Shown here: in pieces, positions 46,401 through 51,690 of the stretch
How the letters are laid out: each line of letters begins with the position of its first letter
Position numbering within the stretch: the stretch's first letter is position 1
Assembly (NCBI GenBank): GCA_905116865.2
Contig: CAJHNH020000819.1
Coordinates: 252,785-316,784, forward strand
DNA length: 64,000 nucleotides
Reading direction: 5' to 3'
Source of the DNA: Candidula unifasciata
Taxonomy: Eukaryota; Mollusca; Gastropoda; Stylommatophora; Geomitridae
Position numbers and translations under genes: made by a program
Notes under the pieces: model-generated
What the model was told of the DNA's origin: nothing
The model's database searches: none
What the model saw: the letters and a program-made list of their open reading frames with translations, nothing else

Positions 46401-49390
46401 TGTAAACATAGGTGAGAATTATGTCTCTGCAAACATGCAACATGAGGATCGATGATGACAAAACTCAAACATACACAGCTTTATGTCAACACAGGTGAGA
46501 ATTATGTTTCTACAAACATGCAACACGAGGATCGGTCAAGAATGCTGTGAGCACCACTTACACATACATAGCTTTATGTAAACACAGGTTATAATTATGT
46601 CTCTGCAAACATGCAACATTAGGATCGGTCATGAATGTTGCGAGCATCACTCACACATACATAGCTTTATGTAAACACAGGTTATAATTATGTCTCTGCA
46701 AACATGCAACACAATGATTGGTCATGAATGCTGTGAGCATAACTCTTACACACACATTTTTATATAAATACAAGCCATAATCATGTCTCTATAAACATAC
46801 ACTTCTACGCTGGAGTGGCTGCTGCTTAGGAGGACTGAGCAAGCGTGGGAATGCCCAGTGTGCAGTGATGTTGACTGTGATAACATTGCATAACCGAAGG
46901 GGAGTTCTGGTTATTCTACTAATTTTTTATTTTGATGTTGTTGCAGAAATTGTGTTTTGCTTTGAAGAATTATGAAATTATCAATACTTCTTCTTCACTT
47001 GCAGAGAGTTCTTGTTATTCAGCTACTTCTGGATTGTGGTGTTGTTCCAGTTGAGTTGTGTTTGCATTCATTTAACAAATCTGGCTTATTTGTATGTAAA
47101 AAAATAAAAAGTAAAAAAGTAACGGTCTTTTTTTCCACTTCCTTAGGCGTATATGGCTAGACCTATATTTTTATAAACCAAAAGGCACAAGATGAGTGAT
47201 GTGGTCATAATTCACGCCGGCCGTCTTTACTTCCCGGGACTGCACCCTGTACCCACTCAAGGCTGGGTCGACCTGGGAGTCAAGGTCAGTTTTGAAAAAG
47301 GCCTGGCTAGCGGCCAGGGAGCGAACCAACGACCTTCTAGCCGCTACGCCACGGTGACTTCCTATTTGTATGCAAAACTGCTGAATATTCATCTCTCAAG
47401 TAGATGCACTGTGACTCAGAAGGAAACCATAACTAGTTGACTTTTATGACATGCTTGTTAGGGGGCAATGGGTCTATTCTTATTTCAGCTTTAAAAAAAC
47501 GGAACCCATATGTGGAATCAATAGTTCTTCAGTGTTTGTTTTACTCTGCCAAAGAATTTTTTTTTTTAAAGTGAATGACAACCAGACTATCTATCCGTAA
47601 ATATTTTGTTTTAATTTATGTCCATGATATCAAAAGTTAACCATCAAACTGACCAAAAAGTAGATACTTTGTTTTATTCTGTGTCCATTTCAAAGTTAAC
47701 GGCCACCAACCAAACCAACCTACTAGTAAATACTCTGTTTTAATCTTTGTCAACAAAATCAAAAATGAATGACCACCGAAATAGCCTACCTGTAAATACT
47801 TTGTTTAAAGGCATTGAAGCTGTCACTGTCCTCATGGCCTTGAACTTCTGCAGACAATGACAGGTTCTGGGACAGTGATGATGTATCCTGTGTGGCCAAG
47901 TTGAGTATACTCTGCTGTAAGCTGTAGTAGAGAGGAGATCCAAATTCAAGATAAAAGTTAAAAAAGATACAGCTTACAACTGTATATGAAATAAGTGGCA
48001 GAATGGCGGCCAGCTGAAAGCCTCGTGGTCAGGTCAAATCTCAAGAACTGGCAAGTAACGCACCACTGCTTGCTGGAGAAAACACGGTTAAAGCTAATGT
48101 CATCAAAACTGTATGGACTAGGTTGGTGGATAATAATGAGTCCGAAACTAACATGATTATATGACCTGGGAGTAAAGCCTGGTCAAGTATATCTATGTGG
48201 TCTTCCAGATCAGAATAAGACACATTAAAACCAGCTTCTTATGTTAACAATCAGCAGATACCTTGGAGTAACTGCTGCACAGGATGACTGAGCAAACATG
48301 GGAATGCCCAATGTGCAGTGGCACTACTGTGATTACAGAACTAGCAACAATAATATAAAATAATCACAGAAATGGTTGAAATAATAGTACCAATAAAGTC
48401 AATGATGATAATGGTAGCTGTAGAAATAAAAATATTAGTGACCCATTAATAACAGCTAAAATTAACAAATAAAAACATTAAGCAAATGAAAGTAAGAAAA
48501 ATATTTTAAAAAGTTATGCTGAACACTGATACTTGCTTGGCTCAGAATTCCCAAACTAGAATGACACATTTTCTAAAGAGAAACGTGTGGGCTGATCACC
48601 AAAGCAAGATTTTATATTCGTGACAGAGACACTGCCTTCACAGTTGTGGTCATAACTGTTGAAATGAAGAGGGACTGGTTTGAGTACCTTTTTTATTTTT
48701 CAACATCAAAAAGATGTTCACTGAACCAATCAGCTAGCTTCCTGTCAGTTTAATATTACTTTACAGCTATTATAATTTCCACCACTATGGTGATTATTAT
48801 TATTATTATTACCAGTTTTGCTTCTTCGTTTCTTCTGTTTGTACCACATATTATCCTCTTCCTATATTTTATAGTTATACACAGCCCTCACCCCCCCCCC
48901 TTTCCCATGTCTCTTTGTTGGAGACTGGTGGCCAGAGTACATTTCTTTTGTTGTCGTTTTTGTGGAGAAAGGCTGAAACGTCTTTTTGTCTCATATGTGC
49001 ACATTATTCCCTTTCCCTATTTCATTAAGATTCTTAGTCGCAGTTCAGTGAATTAATTCTCTGGTCTTAGCCTGACCGCAGTCACCCTTGTCGTCATCAC
49101 TTTTTGGATACCCATTTAAGACTGGGCCAACCTAGGAGCCAAGGTCATTTTTTAAAACTACAGTTGCATTTAGATTTGAACCCAAAACTTGTATATCTGC
49201 AGCGCACGTCTAGCCACTACACCACAGCCTTTCCTGACTACCTCCATAGTGCACAGATTTTGAAACTGAGAGGAGACTAGTGTGACACAATAAGGCATTT
49301 GTCTTACCTGGCTTCTGAAGCAGACACCGAGATACTACTCAGAGCTTGGACGTCTGCGTATGGGGGTGGCTGACCATGTAGCATGGACAT
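19765..49390 (-). CDS. PKNOX: PKNOX/PREP-type TALE homeobox transcription factor (12 coding exons, 700 aa)
   Basis: This gene encodes a nuclear TALE-class homeodomain protein; family members pair with PBX proteins through an N-terminal domain and bind TGACAG-type sites to control developmental genes. Reading minus, exons are 49390-49308, 47921-47790, 46255-46084, 44839-44665, 43086-42899, 41081-40889, 39536-39421, 37969-37862, 35653-35323, 33089-32818, 21575-21450 and 19971-19765. All junctions are GT-AG, phases match throughout, and the sum is 2103 nt. The N-terminal MEIS/PKNOX domain is at about residues 72-187, the homeodomain at about 330-391 with the TALE loop PYP (355-357) and WFIN (379-382), and the PKNOX-typical QRFWP at 414-418. 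HPLFPLL followed by [20 protein letters not shown] and the RFWP tail point to PKNOX rather than MEIS. At 700 residues it is much longer than vertebrate PKNOX1/2 (about 430-480). No stops or frameshifts are seen. Confidence 0.95.
20518..20957. repeat. 70-bp minisatellite (about 6 copies)
   Basis: Unit starts at 20594, 20664, 20734, 20804 and 20874 are exactly 70 bp apart, with diverged end copies at 20518 and about 20885. The core reads GACTTTCTACAAACACCACG then CTCCCATGCCTGTCATC. It lies in PKNOX intron 11. Confidence 0.95.
21010..21440. repeat. Degenerate approximately 20-bp tandem repeat
   Basis: Recurring GAGGACAGACTAAGCTGATG with many variants fills PKNOX intron 11 up to the exon-11 donor. 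Old and strongly diverged. Confidence 0.75.
21450..21575 (-). CDS. PKNOX: PKNOX coding exon 11
   Basis: The acceptor is ctatttttgccag and the donor gtaagc. It is exactly 126 nt (residues 591-632), phase 0 at both ends, so it could be skipped without a frameshift. It encodes [20 protein letters not shown] and a hydrophobic/Ser-rich remainder. I have no direct homologue in mind; splice signals, phase and position support it. A 16-bp minisatellite begins about 70 bp upstream of the acceptor. Confidence 0.82.
21640..22346. repeat. 16-bp minisatellite (about 43 copies)
   Basis: The unit is GGAGGAATGTTGTGAT with occasional G/A and T/A variants (for example GTTGTGGT, AAAGTTGT). It lies between PKNOX exon 11 and the LTR element. 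In transcript orientation the unit is pyrimidine-rich (ATTCCTCC) and sits just upstream of the exon-11 acceptor. Confidence 0.97.
22436..23206 (-). repeat. 3' LTR of the retrotransposon
   Basis: It is 771 bp, the same sequence as 30285-31042 apart from scattered 1-2 base indels and one base change. Its minus-strand AATAAA is at 22559-22554. It directly abuts a CTAA-rich microsatellite and then the 16-bp minisatellite. Confidence 0.93.
23207..23220 (-). promoter_or_regulatory. Polypurine tract next to the 3' LTR
   Basis: On the minus strand the sequence immediately before the 3' LTR reads AGAGGAAGGGTGAA. A purine run at this exact position primes plus-strand DNA synthesis in LTR elements. Confidence 0.65.
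23900..25000. other. AT-rich noncoding segment inside the LTR element
   Basis: Strongly A/T-rich DNA between the RNase H remnant and the 3' LTR, where integrase would be expected. It includes about three copies of a roughly 69-bp unit (CAAATCAAAATAAATAAG..., 24490-24660). I see no coding potential. Confidence 0.6.
25208..26026 (-). pseudogene. RT thumb/RNase H remnant of the LTR element
   Basis: The frame at 26026-25478 contains [20 protein letters not shown], matching the gypsy RT segment usually read as R-S-F-L-G-L...Y-Y-R-x-F-I-x-N. It then has [20 protein letters not shown] in place of the RNase H start, where the catalytic Asp of the usual TDAS is lost. After a TGA the same frame continues (25420-25208) into [19 protein letters not shown] and [10 protein letters not shown], the RNase H end. 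The RT palm with its YxDD box is not recognisable and no integrase follows, so this cannot supply polymerase. Confidence 0.8.
26002..26397 (-). CDS. Uncharacterised frame between protease and RT remnant
   Basis: A 131-residue frame downstream of gag-pro, rich in Thr, Asn and Lys, with no motif I recognise. Its position would normally hold the start of RT or integrase. It may be a decayed linker and may not be translated. Confidence 0.3.
   Translation of the reverse strand: MREIDVNESGCMKNILTINTSTQTNLSEKSYTNKHEHLTDNVYSKEVFILLSKPTDKLLVEEFHNRTVIPDSNVVDTTDILFSVQQHLPATKQIFTPKINKQISETSTQKAEMYYLMYQAGVHKCTIICCQ
26470..28401 (-). CDS. Gag-protease polyprotein of the LTR element (capsid, two zinc knuckles, two protease-like domains)
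   Basis: This is an uninterrupted 643-residue frame, and the same frame is open upstream to about 28450, so the printed ATG is probably internal. Residues 1-140 form a helical SCAN/gag-capsid-like domain ([10 protein letters not shown]..., [12 protein letters not shown]). Zinc knuckles are C196-x2-C199-x3-H203-x5-C209 and the canonical C238-x2-C241-x4-H246-x4-C251. A retropepsin-like domain at about 336-420 carries the DSG triad (349-351) and ILGN. A Ser/Cys-rich linker has three 14-residue repeats (438-481). Then a second protease-like copy at about 529-613 aligns along its length but reads TSD where DSG is expected. It would package and process the element's RNA particle. Confidence 0.85.
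   Translation of the reverse strand: MVNHYEVPFKEWSLIYRKHLGGEPLKLLETIPTEKLEDYYFVRDRILQHFSLDEESYRNTFKNLIPKAEQTFLDYMSEVVSTFDKWVTSAKVNKSYELLKDLLIRDKVLSSVPSSMKTFLIEQKPETVKQMEDAGAAYWNAHRNIFSFNKGADVSYGAAVQPVYRKKQYTHEKKGEHSREYKSYRPLRDRGPIVRCLYCKRDHGQRQWCEQNPKYEDHFRKREKAMQEKNTVKYWLECRLCDSIDHLQKDCKMRRRQHQSAAAEISDSGSDSESRLSDGSMADVPTANAAGLANFSDTCCQICRDFNEDGNLTCGHSVIGEANTVTSFDGQVKLTKGLVNGKVATILRDSGTTVLGIRESLVDECDLTGEHIMCRTFSGAKEKYKLAWADIKSAYCTGRTKFAVLEDPIADVILGNCSNVKEVSESDISKWQYENIACSGEPKEQHVSANEFSGESKEQHVSANECSGESKEQQLSANECSETKECLPNAFFEMTTWPTDDSMLSDDETISHERLMAAYNTESHRESSKGIINGKPVSVIRTSDTPFSLIRKSVLKEADYTGETIKYKMGGKKCEMRIAMVDVESPFLCSRIEVLACRKPPADVIIAGKENPKGCTMKEIQEWEKINYVPVVLAQTQAKVKKK
28436..28903 (-). 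CDS. Gag N-terminal coiled-coil segment of the LTR element
   Basis: A 155-residue frame from the ATG at 28903 ([16 protein letters not shown]); an ATG at 28954 would add 17 less typical residues. After a short helical start it is a highly charged Lys/Glu coiled coil (for example [20 protein letters not shown]), as in the N-terminus of gypsy-type Gag proteins of marine invertebrates. It stops at 28436, but the neighbouring frame continues without a gap as the capsid-like part. A one-base frame change lies in an A4T6 run at 28456-28447, either an indel (biological or sequencing) or recoding. Confidence 0.75.
   Translation of the reverse strand: MSSLSEFLEMAKQHGLTGEKALEWADRKYADLQERKDRADERELKKLELEAASKLKQIELEAQAALKDKELSAMAERDRVQLLIKDKELEHTATLRLKEMLCNSDLEKERLVMELKAKEIEATRDAEVQMRKAEIKAAEPSFKKYPGPNKIFYTG
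28955..30284 (-). other. Untranslated leader of the LTR element
   Basis: About 1.3 kb between the 5' LTR and gag. Both strands show only short chance frames. It would contain the packaging signal in a functional element, but no specific motif is visible. Confidence 0.5.
30262..30279 (-). promoter_or_regulatory. Possible primer-binding site
   Basis: Five bases after the 5' LTR, minus-strand sequence starts TGGGGGCGTTCGTCC. A TGG start at this spacing is typical for pairing with a tRNA 3' CCA end. I cannot name the tRNA. Confidence 0.35.
30285..31042 (-). repeat. 5' LTR of the retrotransposon
   Basis: It is 758 bp, starts and ends with the inverted TGTCAC/GTGACA, and contains a minus-strand AATAAA at 30408-30403 followed by a TG-rich stretch, as in an R/U5 border. 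Compared with the other LTR it shows one substitution and sixteen short indels, none within the approximately 240 bp nearest 30285. Confidence 0.93.
31043..31160. repeat. CTAA/AACT microsatellite flanking the LTR element
   Basis: Runs of CTAA/AACT with CCTAAC and AGCT variants. A shorter matching piece (22405-22435) lies on the other side of the LTR element, so the element inserted inside this tetranucleotide array. Confidence 0.9.
32035..32760 (-). pseudogene. LINE RT fragment in PKNOX intron 10
   Basis: Minus-strand frames read [27 protein letters not shown] (shown in part), a decayed Y-G-C-E-S-W box, then [18 protein letters not shown] and [17 protein letters not shown]. Broken by stops. 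Its upstream edge is about 55 bp from the PKNOX exon-10 donor. Confidence 0.65.
32818..33089 (-). CDS. PKNOX: PKNOX coding exon 10 (Pro/Gly/Ala-rich C-terminal region)
   Basis: The acceptor is tttttgtttcag and the donor gtaaca. It encodes residues 500-590, rich in Pro, Ser, Gly and Ala, with [14 protein letters not shown] resembling the NVDSLQSLSSDG segment of vertebrate PKNOX1. It ends in phase 0 (AYNTALQ) ahead of the 11.2-kb intron that holds the LTR retrotransposon. Confidence 0.9.
33770..34258. repeat. Approximately 70-78-bp tandem repeat (about 7 copies)
   Basis: Each copy contains CATAAAACTTGTATCAGAAG then ACAAGGCTGTTGCAG and a T-rich stretch; copies differ in the length of the T/TTC run. 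PKNOX intron 9. Confidence 0.94.
34550..34935 (-). pseudogene. LINE RT C-terminal fragment in PKNOX intron 9
   Basis: Minus-strand remnants of an [12 protein letters not shown] box, [13 protein letters not shown] and RPDATRHF segments. The same family is better kept at 40500-40800 (-), where [20 protein letters not shown] is readable. Confidence 0.6.
35323..35653 (-). CDS. PKNOX: PKNOX coding exon 9 (basic tail, RFWP motif, Ala/Thr-rich region)
   Basis: The acceptor is cctcctccacag and the donor gtaagt. It encodes residues 390-499 plus one base, opening [16 protein letters not shown] then NKPQQRFWP, matching the vertebrate PMLD...QNRPVQRFWP segment. An acidic KEDKDDDD patch and an Ala/Thr-rich stretch follow. 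Phase 1 joins exon 10 through a Phe codon. Confidence 0.95.
36100..37480. other. PKNOX intron 8 interior
   Basis: A LINE-like 3' end with an ATC run at 36120-36137 (minus), G and A homopolymers at 36465 and 36805, and tRNA-like heads at 35935-36010 and 36585-36655. No extra exon with matching phase was found. Confidence 0.5.
37480..37665 (+). repeat. Repeat-C copy in PKNOX intron 8
   Basis: GTTCAGAGTGCATCTGCGTG, CAACAGTCTGCACACAAAC and GGACAAACAACCAGGACTTT mark the family. Confidence 0.75.
37862..37969 (-). CDS. PKNOX: PKNOX coding exon 8 (TALE loop and recognition helix)
   Basis: The acceptor is tttatcaccag and the donor gtttgg. It encodes residues 354-389, from [20 protein letters not shown] through [14 protein letters not shown]. 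This is almost identical to vertebrate PKNOX, with the TALE Ile before Asn-51 of the recognition helix. The donor is weak (gtttgg), but its exact position is fixed by phase 0 into exon 9. Confidence 0.98.
38425..38520. repeat. AT-rich AATAATGATGAT/AACAGGAT microsatellite
   Basis: Short tandem units of ATAATGATGATAATGAACAGG in PKNOX intron 7. Confidence 0.85.
38695..38955 (-). repeat. Repeat-C copy in PKNOX intron 7
   Basis: Reversed family landmarks: TGTTCACCAGCTCTAGCGGA, CCAAAACCTGAGTTTTGCGT, GCAGATGCACTTCAACTTC and CTCTTATGACATGCTTTTGG. Confidence 0.8.
39120..39400. repeat. Degenerate repeat of a TATGAGATGTTAGGAC unit
   Basis: Diverged, roughly 15-20-bp units (ACTATGAGATGTTAGGACT) in PKNOX intron 7, running to about 20 bp from the exon-7 donor. 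Confidence 0.75.
39421..39536 (-). CDS. PKNOX: PKNOX coding exon 7 (acidic stretch and homeodomain helix 1)
   Basis: The acceptor is gactgtctccag and the donor gtattt. It encodes residues 315-353: an acidic SEDEDEDRN run, then [20 protein letters not shown], the first half of the homeodomain. Vertebrate PKNOX reads KRGVLPKHATNVMRSWLFQH. The exon ends HIV where vertebrates have HIG. Confidence 0.96.
39865..40170 (-). repeat. Repeat-C copy in PKNOX intron 6
   Basis: Reversed landmarks: GGCTGTAAACTCCAGTGGAA, GTTCCAGAACTTGAGTTCCG, GACTTTTATGACATGCTTGT and, beyond the usual end, GGGCCCTGGAACCCACAAGG. Confidence 0.8.
40431..40457. repeat. G homopolymer (about 27 bases)
   Basis: An uninterrupted G run in PKNOX intron 6. 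Its length is likely unreliable in any assembly, and the run could fold as a G-quadruplex. Confidence 0.8.
40500..40800 (-). pseudogene. LINE RT C-terminal fragment in PKNOX intron 6
   Basis: Frame readable as [37 protein letters not shown], then GRPCRRWT. Direct neighbour of a GAA/GGA-rich purine tract that reaches to 18 bp from the exon-6 donor. Confidence 0.65.
40889..41081 (-). CDS. PKNOX: PKNOX coding exon 6 (poly-Gln linker)
   Basis: The acceptor is ctgcccctgcag and the donor gtaagt. It encodes residues 251-314 plus one base, with a seven-Gln run at 286-292 and further QQ/HH clusters. The CAG/CAA codons are interleaved, which lowers slippage. The Gln and His content explains part of the extra length over vertebrate PKNOX. 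Confidence 0.92.
41800..42880. other. PKNOX intron 5 interior
   Basis: It holds a LINE tail to about 41800, a SINE-B fragment at 42095-42215 and otherwise unrecognised sequence. Confidence 0.45.
42899..43086 (-). CDS. PKNOX: PKNOX coding exon 5 (Gln-rich linker)
   Basis: The acceptor is tgtccaatag and the donor gtaagc. It encodes residues 188-250, rich in Gln, Val and Pro, with a six-Gln run ([13 protein letters not shown]) and a TPQGIVAQP motif resembling the TPQG region of vertebrate PKNOX1. The phase-1 start joins exon 4 through a Ser codon. Confidence 0.92.
43262..43640 (-). mobile_element. SINE-B copy, near full length
   Basis: Same family as 63390-63715, reversed. The head is at 43560-43640 and the CATGATTTGGTAACCCATAA end at 43283. 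Located in PKNOX intron 4. Confidence 0.8.
44201..44616. repeat. 32-bp minisatellite (13 copies)
   Basis: Thirteen contiguous 32-bp units starting GGGATTCAGCAGACAGAGTA, with single-base variants (G/A, T/C). It is in PKNOX intron 4, 48 bp from the exon-4 donor. Confidence 0.97.
44665..44839 (-). CDS. PKNOX: PKNOX coding exon 4 (HR2 part of the PBX-interaction domain)
   Basis: The acceptor is gatgtcctacag and the donor gtaggt. It encodes residues 130-187 plus one base, beginning [20 protein letters not shown] and continuing [17 protein letters not shown], nearly the vertebrate PKNOX sequence. A 13-copy 32-bp minisatellite starts 48 bp inside the following intron. Confidence 0.96.
45360..45460. 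repeat. GT/GA-rich microsatellite
   Basis: Alternating GAGAGAG and GTGTGTG runs in PKNOX intron 3. Confidence 0.85.
45470..45960 (+). pseudogene. LINE RT C-terminal fragment in PKNOX intron 3
   Basis: Reads [20 protein letters not shown] (the L-Y-G-S-E-T-W box), [20 protein letters not shown] and a [23 protein letters not shown] end in shifted frames. It ends in an AAGAAGA run. Confidence 0.75.
46084..46255 (-). CDS. PKNOX: PKNOX coding exon 3 (HR1 part of the PBX-interaction domain)
   Basis: The acceptor is gcatgtttcag and the donor gtaata. It encodes residues 72-129, starting [19 protein letters not shown], the hallmark start of the MEIS/PKNOX N-terminal domain, and ends NDEVNEL in phase 0. 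A roughly 95-bp tandem repeat begins just upstream of the acceptor. Confidence 0.95.
46290..46800. repeat. Approximately 95-bp tandem repeat (about 5 copies)
   Basis: Each copy carries ATTATGTCTCTGCAAACATG then CAACATGAGGATCGG. Copy lengths vary because of internal deletions (one is about 15 bp shorter). It begins about 35 bp upstream of the exon-3 acceptor of PKNOX. Confidence 0.93.
47102..47362 (-). mobile_element. SINE-A, full-length copy with 15-bp target-site duplication
   Basis: A tRNA-derived SINE: on the minus strand it begins GTCACCGTGGCGTAGCGGCT, carries a B-box-like GGTTCGCTCCC, and continues into the body (GAGTGGGTACAGGGTGCAGT, GGGAAGTAAAGACGGCCGG) and an A/T-rich tail. TATTTGTATGYAAAA occurs on both sides (47087-47101 and 47363-47377) as the target duplication. 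It interrupts a Repeat-C copy. Confidence 0.9.
47790..47921 (-). CDS. PKNOX: PKNOX coding exon 2
   Basis: The acceptor follows a pyrimidine tract (ctctctactacag) and the donor is gtaggc. It encodes about residues 28-71, a Ser/Gln-rich stretch ending in FNAFKQSIY. That lines up with the residues just before HPLFPLL in vertebrate PKNOX (QAIYR). The split codon AG|C gives Ser where vertebrates have Arg. Confidence 0.92.
47960..49090. other. PKNOX intron 1 interior
   Basis: Mostly unique sequence with a small LINE Cys-tail piece at 48240-48350 and an ATT run near 48790. No additional exon seen. Confidence 0.45.
49095..49240 (-). mobile_element. SINE-A fragment
   Basis: The reverse complement reads as a tRNA-like head (GTGTAGTGGCTAGACG, GGGTTCAAATC) followed by GGCTCCTAGGTTGGCCCAGT. 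It lies just upstream of PKNOX coding exon 1 in gene terms, in the intron side before the exon-1 donor. Confidence 0.6.
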
Positions 49391-49391
49391 T
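49308..49391 (-). CDS. PKNOX: PKNOX coding exon 1 (start codon exon)
   Basis: The acceptor (acaacttag) precedes A-ATG, and the first ATG is at 49390. It encodes residues 1-27 (begins [11 protein letters not shown]) and ends in AG before gtaaga, phase 2. A second in-frame ATG lies two codons later. Upstream exons could add N-terminal residues, so this start is the minimal one. Confidence 0.8.
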
Positions 49392-49557
49392 CTAAGTTGT
49401 TAGACAATTGTTCCTGGTTGTGGGAGTAAAATTTCGTTCACATGTTATATAGTTACTGATAACTTGAACAGTAAGTAGTAGCAACAGCAGCAGTAGTAGT
49501 AGCAGCAATAGCAGATGTAACAGAGGCAATGTCAAAGGTGATTTATATTTAAGTTTA

Positions 49558-49905
49558 GACGATGGATCAACATCATGGCACAGGGGTAGTAACACATAAG
49601 TGCTCTGTTCTACTTCTTACTTAAACCTGAGTCTGAAGAATCTCAGTGCAGTGCACGAACTCTGTAGCACCGGCAAGGATCCTGAAATACTTTAAGTTGA
49701 TTTTTAATCCCAAATTTTGCCAGGGCAGCACTGTTATGCTAATCTTTTTCGATTTCCAACTGCCTAGGGATTTTTTATGTGCGCAACTTACTCCCCAGAG
49801 ACCAGGGAAAATTACTAGAAGTCCATGTGAAAAAATCCCAGCTTGATCCCGAGACCTCCAGCACTCGAGGCAGATGCCATGCCTCGAGACCACGCAAATT
49901 TAAGC
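49558..49905 (-). mobile_element. SINE-B copy, near full length
   Basis: Reversed copy: CATCATGGCACAGGGGTAGT at the 3' end side, CAGTGCACGAACTCTGTAGC in the body, tRNA-like head at 49840-49905. It lies upstream of PKNOX coding exon 1. Confidence 0.8.
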
Positions 49906-50552
49906 AGCAGCAGTATCAACAGTAACAGCAGTAAAAGTAGCAGAGACAACGATGATGGTGTTTATGGTAGAAATAACAGCGGACACACACTCACACATGC
50001 AAACACTTTTTTTCTCACACACACACACTCTGCATTAAAAAACATAAAACTAATGACCTAACATATACTGTGTCTGAGGTTATTAATTATATGCCTTCGC
50101 ACAATTTCCGTCCAGGGATAGATTGCAGTGGCTTGACTGCAACCTGCAGCTTGAATAGACTAGCTGTTTACTGTTAACTCCCCACATATTATAACATAAA
50201 CACAACCTACACACATGCATTACCTGGTCTATACTGTTGACTAATGTAAGTCATAACATCTCTATTTGTTTAGTAATAAATATTCTAATTTCAAACATGA
50301 TTACATCAGAATATACACACACACACGCCACCATTACTGCTCTTCTGAAACCAATCATGAACGCTACTACTGCTATTATTACTTCTTTTACTCCTATGTA
50401 AAAACTGCTGGTTATAGGGAAAACAAGAACAGACCCACTGCCTAGCCAAAAGCATGTTGTAAGAGTCGACTAATTGGGAGCCTACTTCAAGTCAGAGTGC
50501 ATCTGCCTGAGAGGCAAGGAACCAGCAGTTTGCATACAAATGAGTCAGATCT

Positions 50553-51189
50553 ACACAGACGGTTCAGTGTCAAGCGGCAAAAGAAGTGCTTGGGGCTTCT
50601 TAGCAAAAGTTAATGGTCGACGTTTGGTGCAGGAGAGCCTAGCATATACCACAACATCCAGCTTAAGAATGGAGGTGGAGGCAGTCACTGCAGCTTTCCG
50701 CTGGCTAGAGAACACGACATACATGCACATCGTGATTGTAACTGATTCAGAAAGCTTGCTGAGGAAGATCAGAACAGGTATGCTTCGTGCAGAGTGGCAT
50801 ACTTCGCTTCGGCGGACACGAGTGAGGAGAATTGTCTGGATTTTTTCACCGGGATACGCAGGTGTGTTGCGAAATGAACAGGCGGACAGACCTACTGGCT
50901 CTGCACAACTTGGTGGAATACTGATACATGATAGGGCAGACGTGGTTAGTGCCTTGTGGGAGAGCGTGTACAATTCAGAGGAGCAGATGGATCACCAGTC
51001 TGGTGAGATTGATGCAGTGGGGGTGACGAGAGGTTCTGGCAGATGCTCGAGGCTCAGAGGAAAGGCAAGACGGACGTTTAATGCTACTGGCATCGCTAGT
51101 ATCGGAACTCTTCGCTGGCTGCTGAAGATGGGGACGGAGCACTTATGGGAATGCCCCGAGTGCTGTGATGTCGGTTCTTCAATCAAATC
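50553..51189 (+). mobile_element. 5'-truncated LINE insertion (RNase H domain) with 13-bp target-site duplication
   Basis: The insert starts exactly at the RNase H core (YTDGSVSS) and runs through MEVEAVTAAFRWLE, VTDSESLLRKI, SPGYAGVLRNEQADR to LRWLLKMGTEHLWECPECC. This is the C-terminal part of a non-LTR retrotransposon polyprotein that removes RNA from the RNA:DNA hybrid. ATGAGTCAGATCT lies on both sides (50540-50552 and 51190-51202). The host of the insertion is a Repeat-C copy, and an open frame from 50474 runs from it into the LINE by chance. The frame has no stop until 51193. Confidence 0.9.
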
Positions 51190-51399
51190 ATGAGTCAGAT
51201 CTGTAAAATAGATGCATACGCAACACTCAGGTTCTGAAAGAGAACTGCAGTCCAGAAGTGGATGAACAACCAAAACTTTTCGCCAGAGTTTACAGCTGGT
51301 GAACGTGAAGAAGAAGAAAGGAGACTTCTATTCCCCCCAAGCACAACTGCAACGATTACCACCACCACTACTACTACTTCTCTTGCTACCACAATTAAA

Positions 51400-51690
51400 A
51401 GTACTATCACTTCCCTGTGTGGGTTCTGGGGCCCTATTGTGGAGAAAACAAGAACAGGCCCACTGCTTTCCCCAACAAGCATGTCATAGGAGTCAACTAA
51501 CTGGTGGGCTTCCTTCAGTTGGAGTACATCTGCCTGAGAGGCAAGGATCCAACAATCTGCATACAAATAAGTTAGATCTGTAAAACAGATGTGCATGCAA
51601 CACTCAGGTTCTGGAACAAGACCAAAGTCCCAAGGTGGACGAACAACCAGAACTTTCTGCCCGAGTTTACAGCCTGTGAAAGCGAACAAG
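51400..51690 (+). repeat. Repeat-C copy (dispersed approximately 250-bp repeat)
   Basis: Family landmarks in order: AAGCATGTCATAGGAGTC, GAGTACATCTGCCTGAGAGG, ATCTGTAAAACAGATG, GGTTCTGGAACAAGACC, GTGGACGAACAACCAGAAC, GAGTTTACAGCCTGTGAA and an AAGAAG-type end. Other copies: 9030-9215 (+), 37480-37665 (+), 50455-50552 plus 51190-51312 (+, split by the LINE), 57125-57270 (+), 5305-5455 (-), 38695-38955 (-), 39865-40170 (-), 46975-47086 plus 47378-47495 (-, split by SINE-A), 54690-54915 (-). Probably the 3' part of a LINE or SINE. Confidence 0.85.

Noticed and set aside
50474..51193. 239-residue single gene
   Set aside because: The first 26 residues come from Repeat-C and the rest from a LINE inserted with a 13-bp target duplication, so the frame is a chance fusion.
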